This document shows, piece after piece, positions 1-8,068 of a stretch of DNA of 64,000 nucleotides. The stretch is from Salmonella bongori NCTC 12419. Its GTDB lineage: Bacteria > Pseudomonadota > Gammaproteobacteria > Enterobacterales > Enterobacteriaceae. The notes below the pieces were generated by a model that made no database searches, was not told the origin of the DNA, and worked only from the letters and a program-made list of their open reading frames with translations. The position numbers and the translations under genes were made by a program. Each line of letters begins with the position of its first letter. Position 1 is the first letter of the stretch. The stretch is from NCBI RefSeq assembly GCF_000252995.1, contig NC_015761.1, forward strand, positions 3,162,001-3,226,000. The letters run 5' to 3'.

Positions 1-1250
1 TCCCTGAAGCACTGCCGCCGCTGGAAGGCTACACGTTTGAGGGCTATCGTAACGCCGATGGCAGCGTGGGCACCAAAAATCTGCTTGGCATTACTACCAG
101 CGTACACTGTGTGGCGGGCGTGGTCGATTATGTGGTGAAAGTGATAGAGCGCGATCTGCTGCCCAAATACCCGAATGTGAATGGCGTCGTGGGATTGAAC
201 CATCTGTACGGCTGTGGCGTGGCCATCAACGCGCCGGCGGCGGTGGTGCCAATTCGCACGATCCATAATATTGCGCTCAACCCCAATTTTGGCGGTGAAG
301 TCATGGTGATTGGCCTCGGCTGCGAGAAACTTCAGCCGGAGCGACTACTGGAGGGTACTGATGATATCCCGGCTATTCCTCTTGAAAACGCCAGCATTGT
401 GCGTCTACAGGACGAGCAGCATGTCGGCTTTAAAGCAATGGTCGATGATATTTTGCGGGTTGCCGAACGTCACCTGGCGACACTCAATCAGCGTCAGCGT
501 GAAACCTGTCCGGCCTCCGAACTGGTGGTCGGGATGCAGTGCGGCGGCAGCGACGCATTTTCTGGCGTCACAGCCAACCCGGCGGTAGGCTACGCTTCAG
601 ATCTACTGGTACGCTGCGGCGCGACAGTCATGTTCTCGGAAGTCACCGAGGTACGCGACGCCATCCATCTGCTGACGCCTCGCGCCGTTAACGAAGAGGT
701 GGGCAAGCGCCTGCTGGAAGAGATGGCCTGGTACGATAACTACCTTGATATGGGGAAAACCGATCGCAGCGCTAACCCGTCCCCTGGCAACAAAAAAGGC
801 GGCCTGGCAAATGTGGTGGAAAAAGCGCTGGGTTCGATCGCCAAATCCGGCAAAAGCGCCATTGTGGAAGTGCTGTCGCCAGGCCAACGACCGACCAAAC
901 GCGGACTGATTTACGCGGCAACACCTGCCAGCGATTTTGTTTGTGGCACGCAGCAGGTTGCCTCCGGTATCACCGTGCAGGTGTTCACCACCGGGCGCGG
1001 TACGCCGTACGGGCTAATGGCGGTGCCGGTCATTAAAATGGCGACGCGTACCGCGCTGGCGAACCGCTGGTATGACTTAATGGATATCAATGCGGGCACC
1101 ATCGCCACAGGAGAAGAGACCATCGAAGACGTAGGCTGGAAGTTATTCCACTTTATTCTGGATGTCGCCAGTGGCCGGAAAAAGACGTTCTCTGACCAGT
1201 GGGGCTTACATAATCAATTGGCGGTGTTCAACCCGGCGCCAGTAACCTGA
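1..1250 (+). CDS. garD: Galactarate dehydratase GarD, 5'-truncated by the window edge
   Basis: GarD dehydrates galactarate (mucate) to 5-keto-4-deoxy-D-glucarate, the first step of cytoplasmic galactarate breakdown. The reading frame is already open at base 3, and about 415 C-terminal residues are visible of roughly 523 in the E. coli enzyme, so the N-terminal part lies outside the window. The GTG at 66 is an internal valine codon, not a start. The visible part carries the conserved UxaA-family core, including GLGCEKLQPE, GMQCGGSDAFSG and the C-terminal INAGTIATGEETIE stretch. It matches E. coli GarD almost residue for residue as I remember it. The gene is followed by a BIME and then by the gat promoter region. 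Confidence 0.95.
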   Translation, partial: PEALPPLEGYTFEGYRNADGSVGTKNLLGITTSVHCVAGVVDYVVKVIERDLLPKYPNVNGVVGLNHLYGCGVAINAPAAVVPIRTIHNIALNPNFGGEVMVIGLGCEKLQPERLLEGTDDIPAIPLENASIVRLQDEQHVGFKAMVDDILRVAERHLATLNQRQRETCPASELVVGMQCGGSDAFSGVTANPAVGYASDLLVRCGATVMFSEVTEVRDAIHLLTPRAVNEEVGKRLLEEMAWYDNYLDMGKTDRSANPSPGNKKGGLANVVEKALGSIAKSGKSAIVEVLSPGQRPTKRGLIYAATPASDFVCGTQQVASGITVQVFTTGRGTPYGLMAVPVIKMATRTALANRWYDLMDINAGTIATGEETIEDVGWKLFHFILDVASGRKKTFSDQWGLHNQLAVFNPAPVT

Positions 1251-1257
1251 TCCAGGC

Positions 1258-1341
1258 AATGCCGGAGGGCAACCACACCTTGTCCGGCCTGGGATAACCA
1301 CACAATCCTGTAGGCCGGGTAAGCGCCAACGCTACCCGGTA
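1258..1341. repeat. BIME: two REP palindromes after garD
   Basis: Two GC-rich imperfect palindromes occur in opposite orientation. The first spans about 1259-1291 (ATGCCGGAGGGC...GTCCGGCCTGG). The second spans about 1311-1340 (AGGCCGGGTAAGCG...CGCTACCCGG) and is followed by TATTTTTAC. This is the usual enterobacterial REP layout in a 3' untranslated region. The second palindrome may also help stop garD transcription. Confidence 0.75.
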
Positions 1342-1367
1342 TTTTTACATCATTTTACCCTTATACA

Positions 1368-1393
1368 AGCATGTCCACCCGACATGCTTTTTT
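1368..1393 (+). terminator. Intrinsic terminator between garD and gatY
   Basis: A 7-bp perfect stem AGCATGT/ACATGCT with a 7-nt loop is followed directly by a run of Ts (1388-1393). It would terminate garD transcription before the gat promoter. Confidence 0.75.
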
Positions 1394-1401
1394 ACGTCTG
1401 T

Positions 1402-1513
1402 CTTTCGTCGCCTTACATTTTCTTTCGAAACTTTCATTTATCAGATCATAATCACAAAAAAACATTCCGAAAGCCTATAGATTCTTTCGAAGAAAACAAA
1501 CGAAAGATTTCGG
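1402..1513 (+). promoter_or_regulatory. gatY upstream region with repeated CTTTCG motifs, probable GatR operators
   Basis: The hexamer CTTTCG occurs at 1402-1407, 1422-1427 and 1484-1489. A variant CTTTCA lies at 1431-1436, and inverted copies CGAAAG lie at 1468-1473 and 1501-1506. The first two are 20 bp apart, which is two helical turns. The same hexamer occurs twice, 21 bp apart, upstream of gatR. DeoR-family sugar repressors commonly bind such short spaced repeats, so these are probably GatR sites. That assignment is inference. The strong ribosome-binding sequence GGAGGAAGG lies just before the gatY ATG. Confidence 0.5.
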
Positions 1514-1520
1514 AGGAAGG

Positions 1521-2375
1521 ATGTTTATCATTTCAGGCAAAACAATGCTCAGGAAGGCGCAGCAGGAAGGTTATGCTGTGCCGGCATTTAACATCCACAA
1601 TCTCGAGACGTTACAAGTGGTGGTGGAAACCGCGGCAGAATTGCGCTCTCCGCTGATTGTCGCCGGTACACCAGGCACCTTTAGCTACGCTGGCGTCGGC
1701 AATATTGTAGCCATTGCCGCAGAGCTGGCGAAAAGCTGGAACCACCCTCTCGCGGTACATCTCGATCATCATGAAAAATTAGCTGACATCAAAATGAAAG
1801 TCGCCGCAGGAGTACGCTCAGTCATGATCGACGGCTCGCATTTTCCCTTTGCCGACAATATTGCGCTGGTAAAAAGCGTGGTTGATTACTGCCACCGCTA
1901 CGATGTCAGCGTGGAAGCCGAACTTGGGCGTCTCGGCGGGCAGGAAGACGATCTTATTGTTGACGGCAAAGATGCACTCTATACCCATCCGGAACAGGCC
2001 CGGGAATTTGTAGAAAAAACAGGCATCGACTCGTTAGCCATTGCTATCGGCACCGCTCACGGCCTCTATGCCGCTGAGCCGAAGCTTGATTTTGAACGGC
2101 TGACGGAAATTCGTCAGCGAGTTGATGCTCCCCTGGTTTTGCACGGCGCCTCTGGTCTGCCGACCCGCGATATTAGACGCGCTATCTCACTGGGCATCTG
2201 CAAGGTTAACGTCGCGACCGAACTCAAAATCGCCTTTTCCGGCGCACTCAAAAATTATTTAACACACCACCCGGACGCCAGCGATCCCCGGCATTACATG
2301 ATTCCGGCGAAAGCGGCCATGAAAGACGTTGTTCGCAAAGTGATTGCCGACTGCGGTTGTGAAGGGAAGCTCTAA
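1521..2375 (+). CDS. gatY: Tagatose-1,6-bisphosphate aldolase catalytic subunit GatY
   Basis: This 284-residue class II, zinc-dependent aldolase cleaves D-tagatose-1,6-bisphosphate to dihydroxyacetone phosphate and glyceraldehyde-3-phosphate. It is the last dedicated step of galactitol use. The catalytic Asp82 and zinc ligand His83 sit in the LDHH motif, and further zinc histidines are His180 (GTAHGLYA) and His208 (LHGASG). Length equals E. coli GatY. An excellent Shine-Dalgarno (GGAGGAAGG) sets the ATG. It is first in the gat operon. KbaY of the N-acetylgalactosamine pathway is a close paralogue, but the gatZABCD neighbours favour GatY. GatY needs GatZ for full activity and stability. Confidence 0.93.
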   Translation: MFIISGKTMLRKAQQEGYAVPAFNIHNLETLQVVVETAAELRSPLIVAGTPGTFSYAGVGNIVAIAAELAKSWNHPLAVHLDHHEKLADIKMKVAAGVRSVMIDGSHFPFADNIALVKSVVDYCHRYDVSVEAELGRLGGQEDDLIVDGKDALYTHPEQAREFVEKTGIDSLAIAIGTAHGLYAAEPKLDFERLTEIRQRVDAPLVLHGASGLPTRDIRRAISLGICKVNVATELKIAFSGALKNYLTHHPDASDPRHYMIPAKAAMKDVVRKVIADCGCEGKL

Positions 2376-2497
2376 AAGTATCCCGGATTTAGCACGGCAA
2401 AGGACGTTTTCAATAGCGGGATCACGAAAGCCATTATTATCCTTTGCCTTCAAACCAAAAATATTATGAAGATAAACAAAAGATATCGGAGCCAAAA

Positions 2498-3769
2498 GTG
2501 AAAGAAATAATTTCTCGTCACAAAGCAGGGGAACAGATAGGGATCTGTTCTGTATGTTCAGCACATCCGCTGGTGATTGAATCTGCATTACGTTTTGATC
2601 TGCATACCGACAATAAGGTTCTGATTGAAGCGACGTCTAACCAGGTGAACCAGTTTGGCGGTTATACCGGTATGAAACCTGCTGATTTTCGTGATTTTGT
2701 CTATGGCATCGCCCAGGAGGTGGGTTTTCCGCGCGAGCGACTTATTTTAGGCGGTGATCACCTGGGACCTAACTGCTGGCAAAACGAACCCGCGGATACG
2801 GCGATGGAAAAATCTGTTGAGCTCATTAAAGCGTACGTCACTGCCGGGTTTAGCAAAATCCATCTTGACGCCTCTATGTCCTGCGCCGACGACCCCACAC
2901 CGCTGGACCCAATGGTCGTTGCTGAACGCGCCGCCCTGCTTTGCCATGCAGCGGAAACGACAGCGACTGATGAGCAAAAACACCAGTTAACGTACGTTAT
3001 TGGCACTGAAGTTCCCGTTCCTGGGGGAGAAGCCAGCGCCATTGGTACCGTTCATGTTACCCGCGACCAGGATGCGGCCCGTACGCTGGAAACCCATCAG
3101 GTTGCGTTTCACGCCTTAGGATTGGACGAGGCGGTAGGCCGTATTATCGCCATTGTCGTACAGCCAGGCGTTGAGTTCGACCACACGCAGATTATTCATT
3201 ATCAACCACAGGCCGCTAAAGCCCTTTCCACCTGGATCAAAAAAACGCCGATGGTCTATGAGGCGCATTCGACCGATTATCAGACGCGAAAAGCCTATCG
3301 TGCACTGGTACGCGATCATTACGCCATTCTGAAGGTTGGTCCGGCGCTCACATTTGCATTGCGCGAAGCCCTTTTTGCGCTCGCACAAATGGAAAACGAA
3401 TTGATCTCGCCAGAACAACGTAGTCGGGTACTGGAGGTCATTGATGAAGTTATGCTAAACGAGCCCGGCTACTGGAAAAAATACTACCGTCCAACCTGGA
3501 GCCAGGCGATGGTCGACATCCACTTTAGTCTGTCTGACCGTATTCGCTATTACTGGCCGCACCCGCGTATTCGTCAAAGCGTAGAGAAGTTACTCGCCAA
3601 TCTGAATAACGTCACATTGCCGCTGGGATTAATTAGCCAGTTTATGCCCGTACAGTTTGAACGCCTGTCTGAGGGCGTGCTCACCCCCACGCCGCATAAC
3701 CTGATTATTGACAAAATTCAGGATGTTCTGCGCGCCTACCGCTTTGGTTGTACGCCGGATATCGCCTGA
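2498..3769 (+). CDS. gatZ: Tagatose-1,6-bisphosphate aldolase accessory subunit GatZ, GTG start
   Basis: This 423-residue non-catalytic partner of GatY acts like a chaperone for the aldolase in E. coli. The chosen start is the GTG at 2498. It is preceded by GGAG (2488-2491) and gives a protein beginning (M)KEIISRHKAGEQIG, which matches the E. coli N terminus. An upstream in-frame ATG at 2444 would add 18 residues with no good ribosome-binding site. Conserved blocks include CSVCSAHPLVIE, EATSNQVNQFGGYTGM, LGGDHLGPNCWQ and VYEAHSTDYQT. A 122-nt gap separates it from gatY, much larger than the other gaps in the operon. The gap contains a 9-bp inverted repeat (2396-2404 and 2440-2448). Confidence 0.9.
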   Translation: MKEIISRHKAGEQIGICSVCSAHPLVIESALRFDLHTDNKVLIEATSNQVNQFGGYTGMKPADFRDFVYGIAQEVGFPRERLILGGDHLGPNCWQNEPADTAMEKSVELIKAYVTAGFSKIHLDASMSCADDPTPLDPMVVAERAALLCHAAETTATDEQKHQLTYVIGTEVPVPGGEASAIGTVHVTRDQDAARTLETHQVAFHALGLDEAVGRIIAIVVQPGVEFDHTQIIHYQPQAAKALSTWIKKTPMVYEAHSTDYQTRKAYRALVRDHYAILKVGPALTFALREALFALAQMENELISPEQRSRVLEVIDEVMLNEPGYWKKYYRPTWSQAMVDIHFSLSDRIRYYWPHPRIRQSVEKLLANLNNVTLPLGLISQFMPVQFERLSEGVLTPTPHNLIIDKIQDVLRAYRFGCTPDIA

Positions 3770-3783
3770 ATAATGGAGAGTCT

Positions 3784-4248
3784 ATGAGCCAACTATTTGT
3801 CCGAACCGGAATCGCATTCGACTCGTGCCAACAGGCGCTGGCGCACATTGGAAAAGAGATGCTGGCGAAAGGTGTGGTACACGACAGTTATCCGCAAGCG
3901 CTGGTGGAACGTGAAGCGTCTTTTCCCACCGGTATTGCGCTGGAACGTCACGCTGTCGCTATCCCTCATTGCGAGGCGATTCATGCGAAATCTCCCGCTA
4001 TCTATCTGATTCGTCCAGATAAGCCGGTCATGTTTCAACAAGCGGATGATGATGAACAGATTGCCGTTTCGTTAATCATCGCTTTAATCGTTGAGAACCC
4101 TGCGGCACAGCTAAAGCTTCTGCGCCGCCTGTTTAGTGAGCTACAAAATCCGAATACCCTCGATGTCCTGTTAAGCGCGCCTGACAGCGAACTGGCGATA
4201 CGCTTTCAGAAAACCATCCTTAAACCTGAGCAGTGCGTACAGGTTTGA
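3784..4248 (+). CDS. gatA: Galactitol PTS enzyme IIA, GatA
   Basis: This 154-residue cytoplasmic IIA domain belongs to the fructose/mannitol family. It accepts phosphate from HPr and passes it to GatB. The phosphorylated histidine is His62 in the motif AIPHCEAIH. The start ATG at 3784 follows GGAG with good spacing and reproduces the E. coli N terminus (MSQLFVRTGI versus MTNLFVRSGI). It begins 14 nt after gatZ and is clearly in the same operon. E. coli GatA is about 150 residues. Confidence 0.93.
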   Translation: MSQLFVRTGIAFDSCQQALAHIGKEMLAKGVVHDSYPQALVEREASFPTGIALERHAVAIPHCEAIHAKSPAIYLIRPDKPVMFQQADDDEQIAVSLIIALIVENPAAQLKLLRRLFSELQNPNTLDVLLSAPDSELAIRFQKTILKPEQCVQV

Positions 4249-4277
4249 TAATAAATTGATAATAAGAGGAATACCCT

Positions 4278-4562
4278 ATGAAACGTAAAGTAATTGTGGC
4301 CTGTGGCGGTGCGGTTGCAACCTCAACGATGGCTGCGGAAGAAATTAAAGAGCTGTGTGAAGCCAACCGTATCGAACTTGATTTAGTACAGTGCCGGGTA
4401 AACGAAATCGAAACCTATATGGACGGCGCCGATCTTATTTGTACCACCGCCCGCGTCGATCGTACTTTCGGTGATATTCCCGTCGTTCACGGTATGCCTT
4501 TTGTTTCCGGCGTGGGGATCGAGGCCTTGCAGCAAAAAATTCTGTCTATTCTCATGGGGTAA
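4278..4562 (+). CDS. gatB: Galactitol PTS enzyme IIB, GatB
   Basis: This 94-residue IIB component of the galactitol PTS carries the active-site cysteine Cys9 in IVACGGAVATSTM. That motif is the P-loop-like phosphocysteine site of lactose/galactitol-type IIB proteins. It takes phosphate from GatA-His62 and phosphorylates incoming galactitol bound to GatC. The ribosome-binding site is AAGAGGAA. gatC follows after 3 nt, consistent with coupled translation of a IIB-IIC pair. Confidence 0.93.
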   Translation: MKRKVIVACGGAVATSTMAAEEIKELCEANRIELDLVQCRVNEIETYMDGADLICTTARVDRTFGDIPVVHGMPFVSGVGIEALQQKILSILMG

Positions 4563-4565
4563 CGT

Positions 4566-5939
4566 ATGTTTAGCGAAATAATGCGTTATATCCTCGATTT
4601 AGGGCCCACGGTGATGTTGCCTCTGGTCATCATCGTGTTCTCTAAACTGCTCGGCATGAAGCTTGGGGATTGTTTTAAGTCGGGTTTACATATTGGTATC
4701 GGCTTTGTAGGTATTGGTCTGGTCATTGGCCTGATGCTGGACTCCATCGGCCCGGCGGCAAAAGCCATGGCGGAGCATTTCCAAATCAACCTCCATGTTA
4801 TTGACGTAGGCTGGCCGGGCTCATCACCGATGACCTGGGCATCGCAAATTGCGCTGGTCGCGATTCCCGTTGCCATCGGGGTTAACGTCCTGATGCTGGT
4901 AACTCGCATGACGCGCGTGGTGAACGTCGATATCTGGAATATCTGGCACATGACTTTCACGGGCGCCATGCTGCACCTGGCGACCGGCTCATATTGGCTG
5001 GGGATTCTGGGCGTGGTGGTTCATGCCGCCTTTGTCTACAAGCTGGGAGACTGGTTTGCCAAAGATACCCGCGACTATTTTGGCCTGGAGGGGATTGCTA
5101 TCCCGCATGGTTCCTCCGCTTATCTTGGCCCCGTAGCAGTTCTCGTTGATACGGTTATCGAAAAAATTCCGGGCCTTAATCGTATTCACTTCAGTGCAGA
5201 TGATGTTCAAAAACGCTTCGGCCCCTTTGGCGAGCCGGTCACCGTTGGCTTCGTGATGGGGATAGTCATTGGTTTACTGGCAGGTTACGACGCCAAAGCC
5301 GTTCTGCAACTGGCGGTCAAAACCGCGGCGGTGATGCTGCTTATGCCACGTGTCATTAAGCCTATCATGGATGGCTTAACGCCTATCGCAAAACAAGCGC
5401 GTAAACGCCTACAGGCTAAGTTTGGCGGCCAGGAGTTTTTGATAGGTCTGGACCCGGCGCTACTGCTCGGCCACACCTCGGTCGTTTCCGCCAGCCTGAT
5501 ATTCATACCGCTGACCATCCTGATTGCCGTCTTAGTGCCGGGTAACCAGGTACTGCCGTTTGGCGACCTTGCCACTATCGGTTTCTTTGTCGCGATGGCG
5601 GTCGCGGTACACCAGGGCAACCTGTTCCGCACGCTAATTTCCGGTGTGATTATCATGGGCATCACCCTATGGATATCCACACAGACGATTGGTCTGCATA
5701 CCCAGTTAGCCGCTAATGCCGGCGCGCTAAAAACAGGCGGTCAGGTTGCCTCTCTGGATCAGGGCGGTTCCCCCATCACCTGGCTGCTGATTCAACTGTT
5801 TACCTGGCAGAACATCGTCGGATTCGTCGTGATAGGTATTATCTATCTGGCTGGCGTACTACTGACCTGGCGCCGTGCCCGTCAATTTGTCGCGGCTGAG
5901 AAAGCCGTATCTCTACAACAAAGTCAAACCACCTCTTAA
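4566..5939 (+). CDS. gatC: Galactitol PTS permease enzyme IIC, GatC
   Basis: This 457-residue inner-membrane channel translocates galactitol, which is released as galactitol-1-phosphate after transfer from GatB. Many hydrophobic segments are visible, starting at residues 11-24 (GPTVMLPLVIIVFS) and repeating to the C-terminal IIYLAGVLLTW. Family sequences such as GLEGIAIPHGSSAYLGPV and FLIGLDPALLLGHTSVVSASL are present. Length is close to E. coli GatC (451). A 7-bp GC-rich hairpin sits just after the stop. Confidence 0.92.
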   Translation: MFSEIMRYILDLGPTVMLPLVIIVFSKLLGMKLGDCFKSGLHIGIGFVGIGLVIGLMLDSIGPAAKAMAEHFQINLHVIDVGWPGSSPMTWASQIALVAIPVAIGVNVLMLVTRMTRVVNVDIWNIWHMTFTGAMLHLATGSYWLGILGVVVHAAFVYKLGDWFAKDTRDYFGLEGIAIPHGSSAYLGPVAVLVDTVIEKIPGLNRIHFSADDVQKRFGPFGEPVTVGFVMGIVIGLLAGYDAKAVLQLAVKTAAVMLLMPRVIKPIMDGLTPIAKQARKRLQAKFGGQEFLIGLDPALLLGHTSVVSASLIFIPLTILIAVLVPGNQVLPFGDLATIGFFVAMAVAVHQGNLFRTLISGVIIMGITLWISTQTIGLHTQLAANAGALKTGGQVASLDQGGSPITWLLIQLFTWQNIVGFVVIGIIYLAGVLLTWRRARQFVAAEKAVSLQQSQTTS

Positions 5940-5943
5940 TTCC

Positions 5944-5963
5944 AGGGGAGCAGTCGCTCCCCT
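5944..5963 (+). other. Hairpin between gatC and gatD
   Basis: AGGGGAG and CTCCCCT (7 bp, 6-nt loop CAGTCG) form a perfect stem in the 43-nt gatC-gatD gap. There is no U-run, so it is not an obvious terminator. It could be an mRNA stability or processing element that sets gatD relative to the transporter genes (inference). Confidence 0.5.
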
Positions 5964-5982
5964 CACCTTGCTGGAGAATGTT

Positions 5983-7026
5983 ATGAAATCAGTGGTTATT
6001 CACGCTGAGGGAGACGTACGCGTCGAAGAACGCCCTGTGCCACAACTGCAAGCCGACGACGATGTATTGGTAAAGGTCGTCAGTTCCGGGCTTTGCGGGT
6101 CGGATATCCCACGTATTTTCGCGCAGGGCGCGCATTATTATCCTATCACGTTAGGTCATGAATTCAGCGGCTACGTTGAATCCTACGGCACAGGCGTAAC
6201 GGATATGCAGCCCGGCGATGCCGTCGCTTGTGTCCCGCTTCTGCCCTGTTTTCACTGCCCGCAATGCGAACGTGGTTACTTTTCTTTATGCAAACAGTAT
6301 CAGTTTGTAGGATCGCGTAGCGAAGGCGGTAATGCAGAATATGTGGTGGTCAAACGGGCCAATCTTTTCCGCTTGCCATCTGATATGCCGATTGAAGATG
6401 GCGCATTGATCGAACCGATTACCGTAGGCTTGCACGCCTTTCATCTGGCGCAGGGCTGTGAAGGGAAAAACGTTATTATCGTCGGTGCCGGGACCATTGG
6501 CTTGCTGGCATTACAGTGCGCGCGAGAACTGGGCGCCCGCAGCGTGACGGCGATTGATATCAATCCGCAGAAACTGGAACTTGCGAAAGCGCTGGGCGCA
6601 ACGTACACCTGTAACAGCCAGGAGATGACTGCCGCCGATATTCAGAACGCGTTGTCCGACGTACAGTTTGAGCAACTGATACTCGAAACGGCAGGCACTC
6701 CTCAAACCGTCTCTCTGGCTATCGATATCGCCGGGCCGCGCGCGCAGTTGGCGCTGGTCGGTACGTTACACCACGACCTGACTCTGCAGGCGCACACATT
6801 CGGCTTAATTTTGCGTAAAGAACTGACGCTCCTCGGCAGTTGGATGAACTATTCCGCGCCGTGGCCAGGCGAAGAGTGGGAAACCGCAGCGCGTCTGTTA
6901 AGCGAAAAACGTCTTCAACTTTCCCCTCTCATTGCCCATCGTGGCGATGCAGAAAGCTTTGCAGAAGCGGTTAAAGCGCTTAATGGCGCCCCTATGCAAG
7001 GCAAAATCCTGCTTCAACTTTCCTGA
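5983..7026 (+). CDS. gatD: Galactitol-1-phosphate 5-dehydrogenase GatD
   Basis: This 347-residue zinc-dependent medium-chain dehydrogenase oxidises galactitol-1-phosphate to D-tagatose-6-phosphate with NAD+. Catalytic zinc ligands are Cys38 (GLCGSD), His59 and Glu60 (GHEFSG). The structural zinc loop has Cys89, Cys92, Cys95 and Cys103. The Rossmann motif VGAGTIGLLALQ follows at about residues 168-179. The start at 5983 lies after CTGGAGAATGTT and matches E. coli GatD (346 aa). An earlier in-frame start would run back into gatC and is not used. A 6-phosphofructokinase-type activity, supplied elsewhere, is needed to make the GatYZ substrate. Confidence 0.93.
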   Translation: MKSVVIHAEGDVRVEERPVPQLQADDDVLVKVVSSGLCGSDIPRIFAQGAHYYPITLGHEFSGYVESYGTGVTDMQPGDAVACVPLLPCFHCPQCERGYFSLCKQYQFVGSRSEGGNAEYVVVKRANLFRLPSDMPIEDGALIEPITVGLHAFHLAQGCEGKNVIIVGAGTIGLLALQCARELGARSVTAIDINPQKLELAKALGATYTCNSQEMTAADIQNALSDVQFEQLILETAGTPQTVSLAIDIAGPRAQLALVGTLHHDLTLQAHTFGLILRKELTLLGSWMNYSAPWPGEEWETAARLLSEKRLQLSPLIAHRGDAESFAEAVKALNGAPMQGKILLQLS

Positions 7027-7032
7027 AGGTAC

Positions 7033-7055
7033 GAGCCAGCAACCTGCGCTGGCTC
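7033..7055 (+). terminator. Hairpin after gatD, possible weak terminator
   Basis: GAGCCAGC/GCTGGCTC gives an 8-bp perfect stem with a 7-nt loop, followed by ACACTTCCTTT. The T-tract is poor, so termination may be partial. Confidence 0.45.
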
Positions 7056-7062
7056 ACACTTC

Positions 7063-7100
7063 CTTTCGAAATTTAACGTTCACCTTTCGCAATCCTTCGA
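7063..7100 (+). promoter_or_regulatory. Probable GatR autoregulatory sites upstream of gatR
   Basis: CTTTCG occurs at 7063-7068 and 7084-7089, with a third partial copy CTTCGA at 7095-7100. Spacing between the first two is 21 bp, close to the 20-bp spacing of the same hexamer upstream of gatY. This suggests gatR represses itself as well as gatY. Binding is not shown. Confidence 0.4.
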
Positions 7101-7136
7101 TTAAACTAGTTACAGTTAATTATCAGGCAAATCAAT

Positions 7137-7910
7137 ATGAACTCCTTTGAGCGAAGAAATAAAATTGTCGACCTGATTAATATGCAGGGCAGCGTGTTGG
7201 TCATGGACCTTTCGAATACCTTTGGTATTTCTGAAGTGACTATCCGCGCCGACCTGCGTCTGCTGGAAGAGAAAGGCCTGGTCACCCGCTTTCATGGTGG
7301 TGCGGCAAAACCAGGAAGTCATCTGGCGGAAGGCGACAATCAGGAAGTCATTCTGGAAGATCGGTACCAACTCGCCAGCGATCCGAAAAAACGGATTGCC
7401 CAGGCAGCGGCGGCAATGGTTGAAGAAGGGATGACGATCATTCTGGATAGCGGGAGCACCACGCTACTGATTGCGGAAGCGCTCGCCCGGAAAAGCAATA
7501 TTACGGTTATCACTAATAGCCTGCCAGCCGCTTTTACTCTGTCAGAAAATAAAGATCTGACATTGGTGGTCTGCGGCGGTACGGTGCGGCATAAAACCCA
7601 TTCAATGCACGGTACGATTGCGGAACGTTCGCTACACGGAATTAGCGCCGATTTAATGTTTGTCGGGGCAGATGGCATTGATGCGACAAACGGCATTACC
7701 ACGTTTAACGAAGGTTATTCCATTAGCGGCGTCATGGCGGCGGCAGCGCACAAGGTTATCGCGGTACTGGACGCGACCAAATTTAACCGTCGCGGCTTTA
7801 ACCAGGTATTGCCGATGGACAAGATCAACTGTGTGATAACAGATGACACGATCAGTAAACAGGATAAAGCGGCATTAGCGAAAACAAGCGTGGAATTAAT
7901 GATCGTCTAA
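7137..7910 (+). CDS. gatR: DeoR-family galactitol utilisation repressor GatR
   Basis: This 257-residue DeoR/GlpR-type repressor has an N-terminal winged helix-turn-helix at about residues 1-60 (RRNKIVDLINMQGSVLVMDL and SEVTIRADLRLLEEKGL). A DeoRC sensor domain follows, related to phosphosugar isomerases, with the motifs DSGSTTLLIAEAL and VGADGIDATNGITTFN. In E. coli K-12 gatR is disrupted by an insertion sequence. Here it is full length with no frameshift, so galactitol induction should be intact. The ligand is probably a galactitol- or tagatose-phosphate intermediate, which is inference. The gene converges on rsmI. Confidence 0.9.
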   Translation: MNSFERRNKIVDLINMQGSVLVMDLSNTFGISEVTIRADLRLLEEKGLVTRFHGGAAKPGSHLAEGDNQEVILEDRYQLASDPKKRIAQAAAAMVEEGMTIILDSGSTTLLIAEALARKSNITVITNSLPAAFTLSENKDLTLVVCGGTVRHKTHSMHGTIAERSLHGISADLMFVGADGIDATNGITTFNEGYSISGVMAAAAHKVIAVLDATKFNRRGFNQVLPMDKINCVITDDTISKQDKAALAKTSVELMIV

Positions 7911-8066
7911 AAAGGAGTCGGTTATGCGTTGCTGATCGCGAGAGTAAGCCACGAAGGAAAGGTCCGGCCCGCTATCACCGCCCAATGCCCCCATCAATTT
8001 ACCCACATCAATCACCTGATTGAGTATTAACGCGATGGTGATAAAAGGCGGTTCCCGGACGCTCAC
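7896..8066 (-). CDS. Small uncharacterised ORF convergent with gatR
   Basis: A 56-codon GTG-started frame reads from just downstream of rsmI. The GTG (8064-8066) lies 2 nt past the rsmI stop, and GGAAGAG within the rsmI end is a plausible Shine-Dalgarno. It ends 15 nt inside the 3' end of gatR on the opposite strand. The product begins with VSVREPPFITIALIL and includes GALGGDSGPDLSF. I recognise no family. It could be a translationally coupled small gene after rsmI, the degenerate end of an older gene at this variable junction, or chance. The stretch otherwise holds no gene or strong terminator. Confidence 0.25.
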   Translation of the reverse strand: MSVREPPFITIALILNQVIDVGKLMGALGGDSGPDLSFVAYSRDQQRITDSFLDDH

Positions 8067-8068
8067 TT

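Noticed and set aside
1441..1460. CRP site upstream of gatY
   Set aside because: Only one half-site (TCACA) is present. The other half matches TGTGA in three of five positions at the correct spacing, too weak to call.
7911..8060. Possible rnpB (RNase P RNA) because of GAAGGAAAGGTCCGGCCC
   Set aside because: Only a short stretch resembles the M1 RNA motif GAGGAAAGTCCGGGC. The flanking conserved regions of RNase P RNA are absent and there is no room for about 375 nt.
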